Of a stretch of DNA of 64,000 bases, positions 44,568 through 53,677 are shown piece after piece. This stretch comes from JAFDWI01 sp964544305. Lineage in GTDB: Bacteria > Actinomycetota > Acidimicrobiia > Acidimicrobiales > Iamiaceae. Made by a program: the position numbers and the translations under genes. The stretch covers positions 1-64,000 of the forward strand of contig CAZJAZ010000004.1 of NCBI GenBank assembly GCA_964544305.1. The letters run 5' to 3'. Each line of letters begins with the position of its first letter. The stretch's first letter is position 1. A model generated the notes under the pieces. That model saw only the letters and a program-made list of their open reading frames with translations. It had not been told where the DNA came from and did not search any database.

Positions 44568-45377
44568 TCAACGTGTTTTGCGGATCATTGCATCTTGCAC
44601 GAACGATGCCACATGCCGGCCATCTTGAGTGAAGACGTCTGCTGATCCGAAACTTCGCCCGCCTCCCGCGTGTGGTGCGCGATGGGCCAGCAGTAACCAG
44701 TCAGCGGCACAAAAAGGTTCGTGGAAGGTCAACGTGTGGGTCAGCACGCCGGTGGCGAGACTGACATGCGCTTGAGCTTGGCCAACGCCAGCATGCGGGC
44801 GCATCGCGGTGCCGATGAGAAAGCCATCGGATGCGTAGCCAAGCAGTGCATGGTCAACGCTGTCGTCTCGGGGGGCATCTGGAAAACGAGACCACACGTT
44901 CAATTCGGGTGGCCCGATTGCATCTGGGTCACTCACGTCGATGTTGTTGACGATGCCAATATCCCAGCCGTCAAGGTGCGCGACCGGCGCACACTCGTCT
45001 GGGCCGCTGACATCGGGCATAGTGGCACCGTGGGCGATGAAATCATCTTCTGGCGCGGTGAGTAACACCGTTGAGGCCGTGCAGACCCGGTCGCCTTGGC
45101 AAATACGAACCTGCAGTGCGACGACCGTGCGGCCTGAGTGAATCGGTTCAACGGAGATTTCGACGTTGTGTTCGGGGTTACCTCCACGCGCAAATAAGGT
45201 ATGGATCGTCTTGATCGTCATTTCGTTGTGATCCTTTTGTGCGGCCATGATCGACTGGGCAAGAAGTTGCCCGCCGAAGATCACGCCTTGACCGCCTGGA
45301 GCGTTCGGTGCCCTGAAGTGTCCGGTGCCTCGTTGCTCAAGCTCGAACGAGGCGAGTATGTCGTCAAGGCTGCTCAC
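44568..45377 (-). CDS. TesB-like acyl-CoA thioesterase
   Basis: A double hotdog-fold thioesterase, 269 aa from GTG 45377. The first half has GGQGVIFGGQLLAQSIMAA and HTLFARGGNPEHNVEISVEPIHSGRTVVALQVRICQGDRV; the second half has LGYASDGFLIGTAMRPHAG and HTLTFHEPFCAADWLLLAHRAPHAGGGRSFG, with the Asp of the Asp/Thr/Gln triad. It hydrolyses acyl-CoA to free acid and CoA. A TTG nine codons upstream (45404) is an alternative start; neither has a good ribosome-binding site. It follows the BY-kinase gene on the same strand and faces the lipid block. Confidence 0.87.
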   Translation of the reverse strand: MSSLDDILASFELEQRGTGHFRAPNAPGGQGVIFGGQLLAQSIMAAQKDHNEMTIKTIHTLFARGGNPEHNVEISVEPIHSGRTVVALQVRICQGDRVCTASTVLLTAPEDDFIAHGATMPDVSGPDECAPVAHLDGWDIGIVNNIDVSDPDAIGPPELNVWSRFPDAPRDDSVDHALLGYASDGFLIGTAMRPHAGVGQAQAHVSLATGVLTHTLTFHEPFCAADWLLLAHRAPHAGGGRSFGSADVFTQDGRHVASFVQDAMIRKTR

Positions 45378-45419
45378 CGAGGTGACGTTACCGCGTTCTG
45401 TCAACCCGAAAGGGCGGTC

Positions 45420-47132
45420 CTACCGTTTCTCTTTTGGTTTGTGGTAGGAGTCGTAGCGGTAGTCGTAGTACTGATACATCTCTTGCCGGTCGCAACTGTT
45501 GAGGATGACACCTAATACATCAGCGTTCAGTCGGGTCAACATTGACGAAATGCGTTGGGCGGGCTCAATGCGGGTTTGCCCAGCACGTAACACCACGACA
45601 ACGGCATCGGCCACGGCAAGGAGTTCTGCCGCATCGTTTGTGGTCAGAATCGGTGGCGTGTCCAAGATGACGAGGTCGTAGTGGCCACGCCACTTCGCCA
45701 CCATTTCGCGCAACTCAACAATTGCTTCATCGGGATGTGCGTGATGGCTTGGCCCAGAAAGAAACTGCACTCCCGAAACTCGTGTGTCGGTCGGATCACT
45801 TGGACTCACCAGGTTCGGTATGGGTTTGAGCAACTGATGAATTGCCGGGCGGCGAAAGTCTGCATCGATAACGAGAACGTTGAGTCCAGAATCTGCAAAT
45901 GTTGCCGCAACGTTGGCGGCTGTGGTTGATTTCCCTTCGCTTGGGCCGGGCGAGGTAATGAGGAGAATCGGCGTCGGCGTATCATCGTTTGCGTCGATGG
46001 TCACCATGAGTTGGATGGCAGTTCGGGCCGCTCGAAAACGTTCCGCCGCGGGCCCTGCGGTTTCGTCGAGCACCGCAAGATGATGTTTGCGAACTTCTTC
46101 TTTGCTGAGTTTGGGGATTTCAGCCAACACGGGGAACCCCGTGAGCGTCTCAACGGCGTCGCGTTTGTGAACCCGATCGTCCCAGTCCTCGACGATGAGC
46201 GCAACGATGACACCGAGAATCGGTCCAATGAGTAAACACAACAACACTCGGAACCAGATCGCGGAAAACATGCCCGCCGATAGGTCTGTTTCAGAAAATT
46301 TCGGTTGATCACTTGGTGAGGTCGATCGCGAAAGTGGGCTTTGCGCGTTGAGGTTCTGTTCGGCTCGATAGGCGTAACCTCGCGCGTTAATTTCGATTGG
46401 GATTGCCGCTTGCAAGATCTCCAACTTTGGCAAGGAACCGGCGTCGGGAAGATCGCTGAGCGCGTTCGCGCTGGATGTGATCTGTGCGTTTACCGAAGTG
46501 AGCTGCGTTTGGAGTTCGTCGACGTTTGGGGGATTTGTGGCAATGAGCCTGGCGAGCGCATCACGCTTTGCGGTATCGGATTTGATTGAATCTTCGAGTT
46601 CCGCGCGTTGTTGCTCAACTGAATTCTTTGTGGCCGTCGTTGACATGTCGGTTACGGCTTTGGTGCCGACATTTGCGATGCGCAATGCCAACTTTGGGTC
46701 GGTCGCAATTCCTGTGACATCAATCGAATTGATGTTCGAGTTCACGCTGGACTGTGCACTGAACTGTTTGGTGACTTGTTTGGGGTCGAGGTTGAGTGAT
46801 TTGGCAATCGAATTGATGAGCTCAGTTGACTGTGCAACACGAAGCGCTTGCTGGAGCGGCAGGGTCTCGTTGTTGACCGCGCCATCGTTTGATCCTGCAG
46901 CGCCTGTGGATGCAACCGCCAACGTGTTTGTCGCTTTGAAATAGCGAGTGGCAGGTGGCTGTTGTTTCAGCAAGTAGGCCGAAACGATTGCGGCGACAAT
47001 TCCTACGATCAGGCCAAATACGACCCACTTGCTGCGTCGACGCAGGACACCGACGTAGTGGCGTAAAAGGTTGACATCGGCTTGTGCTGGCCCGGACGCA
47101 ATCGGTTGGGCGTGTGACTTATTTTCGCTCAT
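45420..47132 (-). CDS. Wzz domain-BY-kinase fusion (polysaccharide co-polymerase/tyrosine autokinase)
   Basis: A 570-aa protein. A Wzz chain-length domain with two membrane helices (about 36-55 and 290-313) encloses an extracytoplasmic helical region (60-285). The cytosolic part is a BY-kinase: Walker A SPGPSEGKS (394-402), Walker A' VIDADFRRP (421-429), Walker B VILDTPP (488-494). A C-terminal cluster of six tyrosines (553, 555, 556, 558, 560, 563) is the autophosphorylation tail. It should regulate length and export of an extracellular polysaccharide. No glycosyltransferase, flippase or phosphatase genes lie beside it, so its pathway is elsewhere. The metallophosphoesterase lies upstream on the same strand. 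Confidence 0.92.
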   Translation of the reverse strand: MSENKSHAQPIASGPAQADVNLLRHYVGVLRRRSKWVVFGLIVGIVAAIVSAYLLKQQPPATRYFKATNTLAVASTGAAGSNDGAVNNETLPLQQALRVAQSTELINSIAKSLNLDPKQVTKQFSAQSSVNSNINSIDVTGIATDPKLALRIANVGTKAVTDMSTTATKNSVEQQRAELEDSIKSDTAKRDALARLIATNPPNVDELQTQLTSVNAQITSSANALSDLPDAGSLPKLEILQAAIPIEINARGYAYRAEQNLNAQSPLSRSTSPSDQPKFSETDLSAGMFSAIWFRVLLCLLIGPILGVIVALIVEDWDDRVHKRDAVETLTGFPVLAEIPKLSKEEVRKHHLAVLDETAGPAAERFRAARTAIQLMVTIDANDDTPTPILLITSPGPSEGKSTTAANVAATFADSGLNVLVIDADFRRPAIHQLLKPIPNLVSPSDPTDTRVSGVQFLSGPSHHAHPDEAIVELREMVAKWRGHYDLVILDTPPILTTNDAAELLAVADAVVVVLRAGQTRIEPAQRISSMLTRLNADVLGVILNSCDRQEMYQYYDYRYDSYHKPKEKR

Positions 47133-47219
47133 GAGTTCAGTGCCGCTCCCACAGTTCTCGGCGCTTTTCAGGTTAGTTGCCGCGGAAAGTATTGGTGCAG
47201 TTCACGTGGGGTCACGATT

Positions 47220-48998
47220 TCAGCGAGTTGAGTGAAGAAACGAAAAGGGTTTGGGAATAGGCAAGACAACATTTCGGTCTTCACGCGTCCCCAACATGTT
47301 CATCGGATCATCCCAGCGGTCATCGTTTGCAGCCAGCTCTCGGCTTAACGATGCAAGTTCGATTGCGGACCATTTCCCCTGGGCGGGTGGCTGGCTAAAC
47401 GGGAACGCCGCGTGGTCAAAAACAGTGGTGGCAATCGACACCCTGCCATCACGGTCGGCAAATATCTCAAACGTTCGGCCTTGTTGGGGAAAACTTGCCA
47501 CGCTCGCATTGGTGACTTCCCAAAAGCCGCCACCAATCTTGTCGTGACGATGATGGGCAACGATGCGATGTTGATGCGAGTGGCCATTGCACCACAACAC
47601 CACATTGGGAAAACGTGTAAGCAGCGCGATCAGCTCGTCGCCATCGATGGGCCGACCGGGATCGGTCAGGTCATTGCGACCATTGTCGAGAACCGATGAG
47701 TTGTGATGGCTCAAGATCACGATGAGACGATCGACCCCATTGCTTTCAACCCATGATCCGTTGGGGGAGAGAAATCGGCGATGGTGGCGGGCGAGCTCGT
47801 CTTCGAGCCATTTGGCCTGTTGTGGACCAATCCCGCCTTCGTCCCCACCGGTGTGGTTGCGGGTGTCAAGCGCGATGGCTTGGATGTTCTCCCCGACAGG
47901 CCGAGACCACCATTCGGTTGTCCCGGCAAGTTCTGGTCCGTTGAGTGGCGGATAGGGGGCCGCAATAATTCGCTCGCGAAATGCATGTTCGGCGACCACT
48001 TGTCGCGCTGGTGCATCAGGCGTGACATTGAGAACGCCACGACGTTTCTGTTTGCGTCGCCAACGCGTGGAATCGCCGTGGGTTGCCGATGCAATCAGTG
48101 CAGCTCGAACGAGCGCAGAACCAGTAACGGGGGCGAGCCCAGAACCGTGCACCATGTCTTCGACGAGTTCGAAACGAACGCCTTTCGATCGGCCAAAAGT
48201 CCCAAGAAAAATCTGGTCATGGTTGCCTTGCAAACTGAGCCACGGGACCCGCAATCCTTCGCTCTGAAAAGGCGAAATTGCCGCATCAAGTACGCCCGGT
48301 AGATGGGGATAGCCGTGACGTTGGGGCCGGTCTTTCCCATTTCGATCTGGGTTCCAAATTGCAGCCCAGTTTGAGCGTTGCACGCCTTCATACCGGCCTG
48401 GTGCACCGGTGTTTGGGGTGACCATTTCGCCCGCGAGGATCTGGAGCCACCAGGAAATTTCCGCGTTGGTGCGATTGTCGGTGTGATCCCCGGTTTGGGC
48501 ACAAAATGCCATTGGCGCGCCGCTCATTGGGCTGACCGCAAGGGTGTTCGTGGCTCGAATGAGTTGGTCGAACACGTGCGTTGCCATCGTTTCGTTTGGC
48601 CGGTGGCCCGCATCAGATCCGGGGTGAAACCAGGCGAAAGCTTGACCAGCGACCATGCGGGCTTCGGCTTGGGCATCACAAATGTGCAGATCCGTATGTT
48701 GGGCGAAGTAGAGCAGCGATGTTGCAGCAGCAAGATCGAATTGATCAGCCGCGGCACTTGTAAAGTCCGACCGACTTTGGTGCGGCTCTCCTGCCGCCCA
48801 CGCCAGTTGACGGTAGCGACCGTTTCCGACGGGACGGATCGTTGCGTCAAGCGTGGTTCGAACCGGGTGCGGTTGGTGCGCCGATGTTTCGGCGATGGGA
48901 GGTGTGTTGACGCGCGCAGCGGTGTTCTGTTGGCGGGCGCGGCGCAAGCGCCGGATGATGTGCGGAGGTGCCGTGATGTGCTCGGGGTAGAACGGCAT
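47220..48998 (-). CDS. Metallophosphoesterase, TIGR03767-like
   Basis: A 592-aa calcineurin-like phosphoesterase of a large actinobacterial type. Metal-site motifs in order: HTDLHICD, QTGDHTDN, LQGNHD (Asn/His), ILSHHNS and WCNGHSHQHRI. An N-terminal extension of about 100 residues and insertions explain the length. No clear signal peptide is seen, whereas several relatives are exported, so location is uncertain. The substrate (phosphoester, nucleotide or phospholipid head group) is unknown. It lies 87 bp upstream of the BY-kinase on the same strand and is divergent from the luciferase-like oxidoreductase. Confidence 0.87.
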   Translation of the reverse strand: MPFYPEHITAPPHIIRRLRRARQQNTAARVNTPPIAETSAHQPHPVRTTLDATIRPVGNGRYRQLAWAAGEPHQSRSDFTSAAADQFDLAAATSLLYFAQHTDLHICDAQAEARMVAGQAFAWFHPGSDAGHRPNETMATHVFDQLIRATNTLAVSPMSGAPMAFCAQTGDHTDNRTNAEISWWLQILAGEMVTPNTGAPGRYEGVQRSNWAAIWNPDRNGKDRPQRHGYPHLPGVLDAAISPFQSEGLRVPWLSLQGNHDQIFLGTFGRSKGVRFELVEDMVHGSGLAPVTGSALVRAALIASATHGDSTRWRRKQKRRGVLNVTPDAPARQVVAEHAFRERIIAAPYPPLNGPELAGTTEWWSRPVGENIQAIALDTRNHTGGDEGGIGPQQAKWLEDELARHHRRFLSPNGSWVESNGVDRLIVILSHHNSSVLDNGRNDLTDPGRPIDGDELIALLTRFPNVVLWCNGHSHQHRIVAHHRHDKIGGGFWEVTNASVASFPQQGRTFEIFADRDGRVSIATTVFDHAAFPFSQPPAQGKWSAIELASLSRELAANDDRWDDPMNMLGTREDRNVVLPIPKPFSFLHSTR

Positions 48999-49032
48999 GG
49001 CTTGATTCTTGCGGAACTTGCACGATTCGTCG

Positions 49033-49075
49033 TTGTTCTTGTTGCGTGAGCGGTTCTAATGCACTACATTAGAAC
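49033..49075 (+). promoter_or_regulatory. Promoter with a likely TetR operator
   Basis: GTTCTAATG (49053-49061) and CATTAGAAC (49067-49075) are exact inverted repeats around CACTA, ending 31 bp before the oxidoreductase ATG. A TTGTTC (49033-49038) and TCTAAT (49055-49060) pair, 16 bp apart, could be the -35 and -10, so the operator would cover the -10. The TetR gene is the next gene downstream in the operon. Confidence 0.6.
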
Positions 49076-49106
49076 GCGTTCCACTCACTGATTTCGGAGT
49101 TTTCAC

Positions 49107-50315
49107 ATGGAATTCGGCCTCTTTTTCAACGGTTATCTGCCCGGACCTGCTGCGTTCGATTCCGCATCGGAACACACGATGCTGCTGCGCGAAGCCCAGT
49201 ATGCGGTCCACGCCGACCGTTTCAACTGGAAGTACGCCTGGTTCGGTGAGCACCACAGCCTCACCGAGTATTCCCACCTTTCTGCACCCGAATGCATGAT
49301 CCCATTCATCGCGGCACAAACCGAACGGATTCATTTGGGTTCCGCGATCATGAACCTATCGCCCAAGGTCAACCATCCGCCACGTCTGGCCGAACGTGTC
49401 GCAATGCTTGATCACCTCACCAATGGTCGTTTCGAATTTGGTAGCGGACGTGGCGCTGGTGAGCACGAAATGCAGACTTTCGATCTGCACACCTCAGAGA
49501 CCAAAGAGATGTGGGATGAGGTCGCCCCTGAACTTATCAAAATGTGGGAAACCTACGACTACGAATTCGAAGGCGAATTCTTCCGGGTGCCCTATCCGCA
49601 CAACATTTTGCCCAAACCCCTTGGTATTGGCCACCCGCCGCTTTGGCTTGGTTGTGGGAGTCCTCCAACGTTCACGAAAGCCGGTGAACTTGGTGTTGGT
49701 GCCATCGCTTTCAACTTCGAGCCGATCATGAACTTGAAAGGCCGTATCGAGGCATACAAAGAAGGGGTTGCAAACTGCACCGATCCACTCGGCGAGTTCA
49801 TCAACGACAACGTCATGATGACGAACGCGGTGGTGTGCCTTTCTGATGGCAAGCGCGCACGAGAGATCGCGCTTTCGGCAGGTCGCGGTTACCTCAACAC
49901 GCTCATCACGCTTTACCACTCGACCATTCCCAAAGCGAAGAACGCGGTCACCTGGCCCGACACCCCCCGGGCGCTCCAGAACGAAGCCGAACTCGACTAC
50001 GCAATCGAGAACGGTTACTTGCTGTGTGGCACCCCGGATCAGGTACTCGAACAAATCGAGGCGTACCAGGCTGTTGGCACGGACCAACTTGTGTTCGGCC
50101 TTCCCAACGAAGGCTTTGAACACGACGAGGTGCTTGAGATGATCGAACTCTTTGGGACGCATGTCATTCCTGAGTTTGACAAAGACCCACAGCACCGCAC
50201 CGCCAAGATGCGTGCCACCGCGCAGCGCAAGTACCCGGCGTACACGCAGTTGCCCGATGGCCTGCGTGACCCTGAGGTCATTCCTTCAAACGCACTCAAG
50301 CCGCTCGGGAGCTGA
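49107..50315 (+). CDS. LLM-class (luciferase-like) flavin-dependent oxidoreductase
   Basis: A 402-aa TIM-barrel flavoprotein of the bacterial luciferase superfamily. MEFGLFFNGYLPG, WKYAWFGEHHSLTEYSHLSAP (EHH flavin/substrate region), IHLGSAIMNLSPKVNHPPRLAERVAMLDHLTNGRFEFGSGRG and PLWLGCGSPPTFTKAGELGVGAI follow the family order. The active cofactor may be FMNH2 or F420; the sequence does not decide it. An ATG with CGGAG upstream. It is followed 9 nt later by a TetR regulator, and an operator-like palindrome precedes it, so it is probably induced by its own substrate. Confidence 0.9.
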   Translation: MEFGLFFNGYLPGPAAFDSASEHTMLLREAQYAVHADRFNWKYAWFGEHHSLTEYSHLSAPECMIPFIAAQTERIHLGSAIMNLSPKVNHPPRLAERVAMLDHLTNGRFEFGSGRGAGEHEMQTFDLHTSETKEMWDEVAPELIKMWETYDYEFEGEFFRVPYPHNILPKPLGIGHPPLWLGCGSPPTFTKAGELGVGAIAFNFEPIMNLKGRIEAYKEGVANCTDPLGEFINDNVMMTNAVVCLSDGKRAREIALSAGRGYLNTLITLYHSTIPKAKNAVTWPDTPRALQNEAELDYAIENGYLLCGTPDQVLEQIEAYQAVGTDQLVFGLPNEGFEHDEVLEMIELFGTHVIPEFDKDPQHRTAKMRATAQRKYPAYTQLPDGLRDPEVIPSNALKPLGS

Positions 50316-50324
50316 GCTTTTGCG

Positions 50325-50912
50325 ATGACGACCCGAACTCGACTCCTCGACGAAGCGGAACGACTTTTCGCTCGTCGGGGAATCGATCGGGTGACGTCAC
50401 GTGAGATTTTGGACGCGGCCGAACAACGCAATGTGTCCGCGGTGAGTTACCACTTTGGATCGCGCGAAGGTTTGCTGCTTGAAATTTTGGCGAGGCGCGG
50501 TGGCCCGGTTGACGAGCAACGTGCTCATTATCGAGCCGCCCATGGGGTGGCGCCGAGTGTGGCCGATCTCGTGAACTGCCTGGTCGTGCCCTATGTGGCG
50601 TTGCTGGAGCTGGATGGCGGCCGCAGTTACTTGCGGATCGTCGCACAGTTACGCGGTCGTTTTGCCGCGTGGCGAGTTGAATCTGATGCGGCAACCACGA
50701 AGCATCTCGCGGCAATTTTGGATGAAATCGAAGCGCACATTGTGGCGACACCCGCGCTTCGCCGCGAACGAATCGTGGGGCTTATCATGCTGATGACGGG
50801 TATGGTCGCCGAACGCGCCCGGCAAATCGACGAGACTCGCGATGTGGAAACGACCTTGGACGAATTTTCGCGTGACCTGCAAACGATGTGCGCGGCCCTC
50901 GTAAAAGGATGA
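50325..50912 (+). CDS. TetR family transcriptional regulator
   Basis: A 195-aa TetR-type repressor. The helix-turn-helix is at residues 1-50: TRLLDEAERLFARRGIDRVTSREILDAAEQRNVSAVSYHFGSREGLLLEIL, with AVSYHFGSR as the recognition helix. The C-terminal ligand domain (55-195) is all-helical and contains LRIVAQLRGRF and IVGLIMLMTGMVAERARQI. It lies in one transcript with the luciferase-like oxidoreductase, and the palindrome at 49053-49075 is the obvious binding site for autoregulation. Ligand unknown. Confidence 0.92.
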   Translation: MTTRTRLLDEAERLFARRGIDRVTSREILDAAEQRNVSAVSYHFGSREGLLLEILARRGGPVDEQRAHYRAAHGVAPSVADLVNCLVVPYVALLELDGGRSYLRIVAQLRGRFAAWRVESDAATTKHLAAILDEIEAHIVATPALRRERIVGLIMLMTGMVAERARQIDETRDVETTLDEFSRDLQTMCAALVKG

Positions 50913-50946
50913 TGGCAGCGTCTGTTTCATCTCCGAGCGTTGACGC

Positions 50947-51252
50947 GTGAAGATTCGTGCGCTTTCGGTCACCGAGGGAGTGATCTACCACTGTTTCGCG
51001 CCCGACCCTTCGAATCCTTGCCACATTGAACTTGAGGTTGACGCGGCCGTGTTGCCCGGCGATGTTGACGCGGGTCCACTTCGCCTATCGGTGGCGGATT
51101 ATGTGCTCATGGCCGGTGGCATGGAGGCGGCAGCCCCTTGTCTTCGACGCCTTGATTCTCAAGGACGAATCATTGATGAAATGGGTGTGCCGCACATCAC
51201 GTTTGCGATCTGGACGCCAATCGATCTGTCGGGTCCGGCGAGTCGCAACTGA
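50947..51252 (+). CDS. Hypothetical small protein
   Basis: A 101-aa protein that I do not recognise. It begins MKIRALSVTEGVIYHCF, is beta-rich and acidic, has three cysteines, no signal peptide and no membrane segment. It contains two calm hydrophobic strands (PLRLSVADYVLMAGG and PHITFAIWTPIDL). GTG start 34 bp after the TetR stop and on the same strand, so it may be the last gene of that transcript; it faces the ABC permease with a 4-bp gap. Confidence 0.6.
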   Translation: MKIRALSVTEGVIYHCFAPDPSNPCHIELEVDAAVLPGDVDAGPLRLSVADYVLMAGGMEAAAPCLRRLDSQGRIIDEMGVPHITFAIWTPIDLSGPASRN

Positions 51253-51256
51253 ACCG

Positions 51257-52075
51257 TTAGCGGGTCTTGACGAAACGCTTCACGCTGAAAAACCCGAACA
51301 CCACCGTGATGACCGCACACCAGATAAGGGTGGCGACCACCCAATAGGTGGTGGTGTGATCGATGCCGATTTTGGCTGGGCCGCCCAACATGAGACTCCG
51401 TACCGCATTGATGACAACGCTGACCGGCTGGTTCGCAGCAAACGGTTGCAGCCAGCCAGGCATGGATGACACCGGCACGTTTGCGTTGGAAATAAATGAG
51501 AACGGGATGACCAACATTGAAAGACCTTGTGCAGCCTGTGCGTTGCCACCGACAAGTCCAATCATGATGAAGACCCACGCAAAGGCAAACCCGGCGAGCA
51601 AGATGAGCGCGAAGCCGCCAATGACATGCAACACGGGTGCGTCAGCTCGAAAGCCAACAGCAAAGCCCAATGCTCCGGTAATCAATAAACCCCAGCCAAC
51701 CAAAATGGTGTCGGCGAGCGCTCTTCCTACCATGACCGCGGCTCGCGGAATCGGCAATGATCGCAAGCGATCGTGGACCCCGGTCGACGCGTCTTCGGCG
51801 ACACCCGATGCGGCACTCATGCCGCTCCACAGCACGATGGTGGCAAGAAAGCCTGGAATGAGAAAGTCGACGTAGCTCAGTTCACTGCCGGTTGAAATGG
51901 CGCCGCCAAACACGTAACGAAACATGATGAGAAACATCGCACCTTGCACCGTGCCCATGATGAGTACCTGGGGTGTTCGAAAAAACTGCAAAATCGTTCG
52001 GCGCGCTGAGGTCGTTGCAGTGGTGGTGAAGTTGGCGCCGTGCAGCACCGATCCAGGTGAGTCAATTGTGCTCAT
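51257..52075 (-). CDS. ABC-2 type exporter permease (DrrB-like)
   Basis: A 272-aa permease with six predicted helices of the ABC-2 family used for drug, lipid or polysaccharide export. VLIMGTVQGAMFLIMFRYVFGGA, the loop SYVDFLIPGFLATIVLWSGM, GVAEDASTGVHDRLRSLPIPRAAVMVGRALAD (the coupling stretch) and NANVPVSSMPGWLQPFAANQPVSVVINAVR are hallmarks of the daunorubicin-type permeases. It overlaps the ATPase gene by 4 nt. The exported compound is unknown; these pairs often provide antibiotic resistance or carry cell-envelope lipids. Confidence 0.92.
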   Translation of the reverse strand: MSTIDSPGSVLHGANFTTTATTSARRTILQFFRTPQVLIMGTVQGAMFLIMFRYVFGGAISTGSELSYVDFLIPGFLATIVLWSGMSAASGVAEDASTGVHDRLRSLPIPRAAVMVGRALADTILVGWGLLITGALGFAVGFRADAPVLHVIGGFALILLAGFAFAWVFIMIGLVGGNAQAAQGLSMLVIPFSFISNANVPVSSMPGWLQPFAANQPVSVVINAVRSLMLGGPAKIGIDHTTTYWVVATLIWCAVITVVFGFFSVKRFVKTR

Positions 52076-53046
52076 GAGTTGTTGGCTCCTTCGCTTGTGT
52101 CGGTGGCATCAAGGGGCTGCCCGGTCAGGGCAAGGAAAACCTCGTCAAGGGTGGGGCGACGCAGCCCGATGTCATCAAATGCCACGCCACGCTCATCGAG
52201 TGAGCGAATCACCGCGGTGAGTTGGTCGGCGCCGCCATCAACGGGAACCGATACTCGGCCGGTGTCAACATCGTGGCGGGGTTCTTCATCTCCGATTGGT
52301 TTGAGAACTTCGATGACGATCTGCGCATCGGAAGGATCGTTGGGTCGGACTTCAATGACGTCGCGGCCTGCTTGTCCTTTGAGCTCTTCAGGCGAGCCAG
52401 ATGCGATCACTTTGCCGTGGTCAACGATGACCACATTGCGGGCGAGCTGATCGGCCTCTTCCAGGTACTGCGTGGTGAGTAGCACATCGGTGCCGTCGGC
52501 AACCAAGTTCCGGATGGCTTCCCACAACTCGATGCGGCTCCGTGGGTCGAGTCCGGTTGTCGGTTCGTCAAGGAGCAGGAGTCGGGGCCGACCAACGAGT
52601 GATGCGCCAAGGTCGAGGCGGCGACGCATGCCCCCCGAGTACGTGCGCACGAGGCGGTCGCCGGCGTCAGAAAGATTGAGCCGTTCGAGCACGTCGCTTG
52701 CTGCTTTCTTCGCTTCGACTTTCGAGAGTCCAAAGAGTCGGGCGACCATTTCGACATTCTCTTGCCCAGTCATCGCCGGTTCAACCGAGGCGTATTGGCC
52801 TGCCAGGCCGATGACTTTGCGCACCCCACTGGGGTCTTTGGAGGCATCAATGCCAGCAACGTGCAATGTGCCTTCATCTGGGCGCAGCAAGGTTGCAACG
52901 GCGGAAACAAAGGTGGTTTTGCCCGCGCCATTTGGGCCGAGCAGAGCGGTGACATGTCCGGAATGTGCGGACAGATCAAGCCCATCGAGCGCAGCCACGT
53001 CTCCGTAGCGTTTGACGAGGCCGGTTGCCTCAATGATTGACCCCAT
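52072..53046 (-). CDS. ABC exporter ATPase (DrrA-like)
   Basis: A 324-aa nucleotide-binding subunit. Walker A GPNGAGKTT (37-45), Q-loop AGQYASVEPAMTG, signature YSGGMRRRLDL (SGGM at 137-140), Walker B LLLLDEP (156-162), and the switch His region DVLLTTQYLEEADQL, where the H-loop His comes later. The C-terminal 90 residues form the extra regulatory domain of DrrA-type ATPases. An AGGAG ribosome-binding site stands 6 nt before the ATG. First gene of a two-gene operon with the permease. Confidence 0.93.
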   Translation of the reverse strand: MGSIIEATGLVKRYGDVAALDGLDLSAHSGHVTALLGPNGAGKTTFVSAVATLLRPDEGTLHVAGIDASKDPSGVRKVIGLAGQYASVEPAMTGQENVEMVARLFGLSKVEAKKAASDVLERLNLSDAGDRLVRTYSGGMRRRLDLGASLVGRPRLLLLDEPTTGLDPRSRIELWEAIRNLVADGTDVLLTTQYLEEADQLARNVVIVDHGKVIASGSPEELKGQAGRDVIEVRPNDPSDAQIVIEVLKPIGDEEPRHDVDTGRVSVPVDGGADQLTAVIRSLDERGVAFDDIGLRRPTLDEVFLALTGQPLDATDTSEGANNS

Positions 53047-53287
53047 GAATTTCTCCTGTCGGCTCAGTGGAGAAGATGGAGCCTACCAGGAGCAACGATT
53101 CTTACAGCAACTAGATTATTACCGTTGCGGTGTTATTGTTGGGCCGAGTCAAAATCGGTAACAACGATGGCTGGCGAATCACAGGCAACGTCAACCGTGG
53201 CTGGATCATGATGAACGTTGGGCGCACGTTAGGCTGGCGAAACGAAAACGTTGCAACACAACGAGAAACTAGGAAGGTACGGCGAAC

Positions 53288-53677
53288 ATGATGCGACTCA
53301 TCGCAACAGCGGTAATCGCATTCGTGTCGAATGCGATCGGATTGATCGTGGCGGCAAACGTTTTAGCTGATGTTGGTGTTGGAGCTTCGGGCTTCGTTAT
53401 TGCCGTCGCGATTTTCACTGGCGTGTCGGTTCTCATTGAACCGCTGCTTCGACAAACGGTCATGAAAAAGATGCCAGCGTTGCTCGGTAGCACCGCTCTC
53501 ATCACGGTGCTCATCAGTCTCATCATCACCACCATCGTGGGCAACAGCCTCACTATTGATGGCCTGACCAATTGGGTGCTCGCCACGGTGATCGTGTGGG
53601 CAGCCTCGTTTGCGGGTCGTTTGCTGCTCCCGCTCGTCATCTTCAAAAAGACGATCGCGGCCGCCAAAGCCAACTGA
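53288..53677 (+). CDS. Small four-helix membrane protein, phage-holin-superfamily-like
   Basis: A 129-aa protein almost entirely of four hydrophobic helices (MMRLIATAVIAFVSNAIGLIVAANVL, GASGFVIAVAIFTGVSVLIE, LLGSTALITVLISLIITTIV, LTNWVLATVIVWAASFAGRLLLPLVIF). The size and layout resemble the phage-holin superfamily IV type membrane proteins found as single genes in many actinobacterial chromosomes; there are no phage genes nearby, so this is not evidence for a prophage. AGGAAGG precedes the ATG. An imperfect hairpin follows the stop. Function unknown. Confidence 0.75.
   Translation: MMRLIATAVIAFVSNAIGLIVAANVLADVGVGASGFVIAVAIFTGVSVLIEPLLRQTVMKKMPALLGSTALITVLISLIITTIVGNSLTIDGLTNWVLATVIVWAASFAGRLLLPLVIFKKTIAAAKAN

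Noticed and set aside
53169..53241. Repeat of GGCTGGCGAA at 53169-53178 and 53232-53241 in the 241-bp gap before the holin-like gene
   Set aside because: Only two 10-bp copies; nothing else in the gap (no tRNA, no small frame of note) supports a function.
53288..53677. Holin-like protein as a sign of a prophage
   Set aside because: No integrase, capsid, endolysin or attachment repeat is present nearby; similar four-helix proteins occur as ordinary chromosomal genes.
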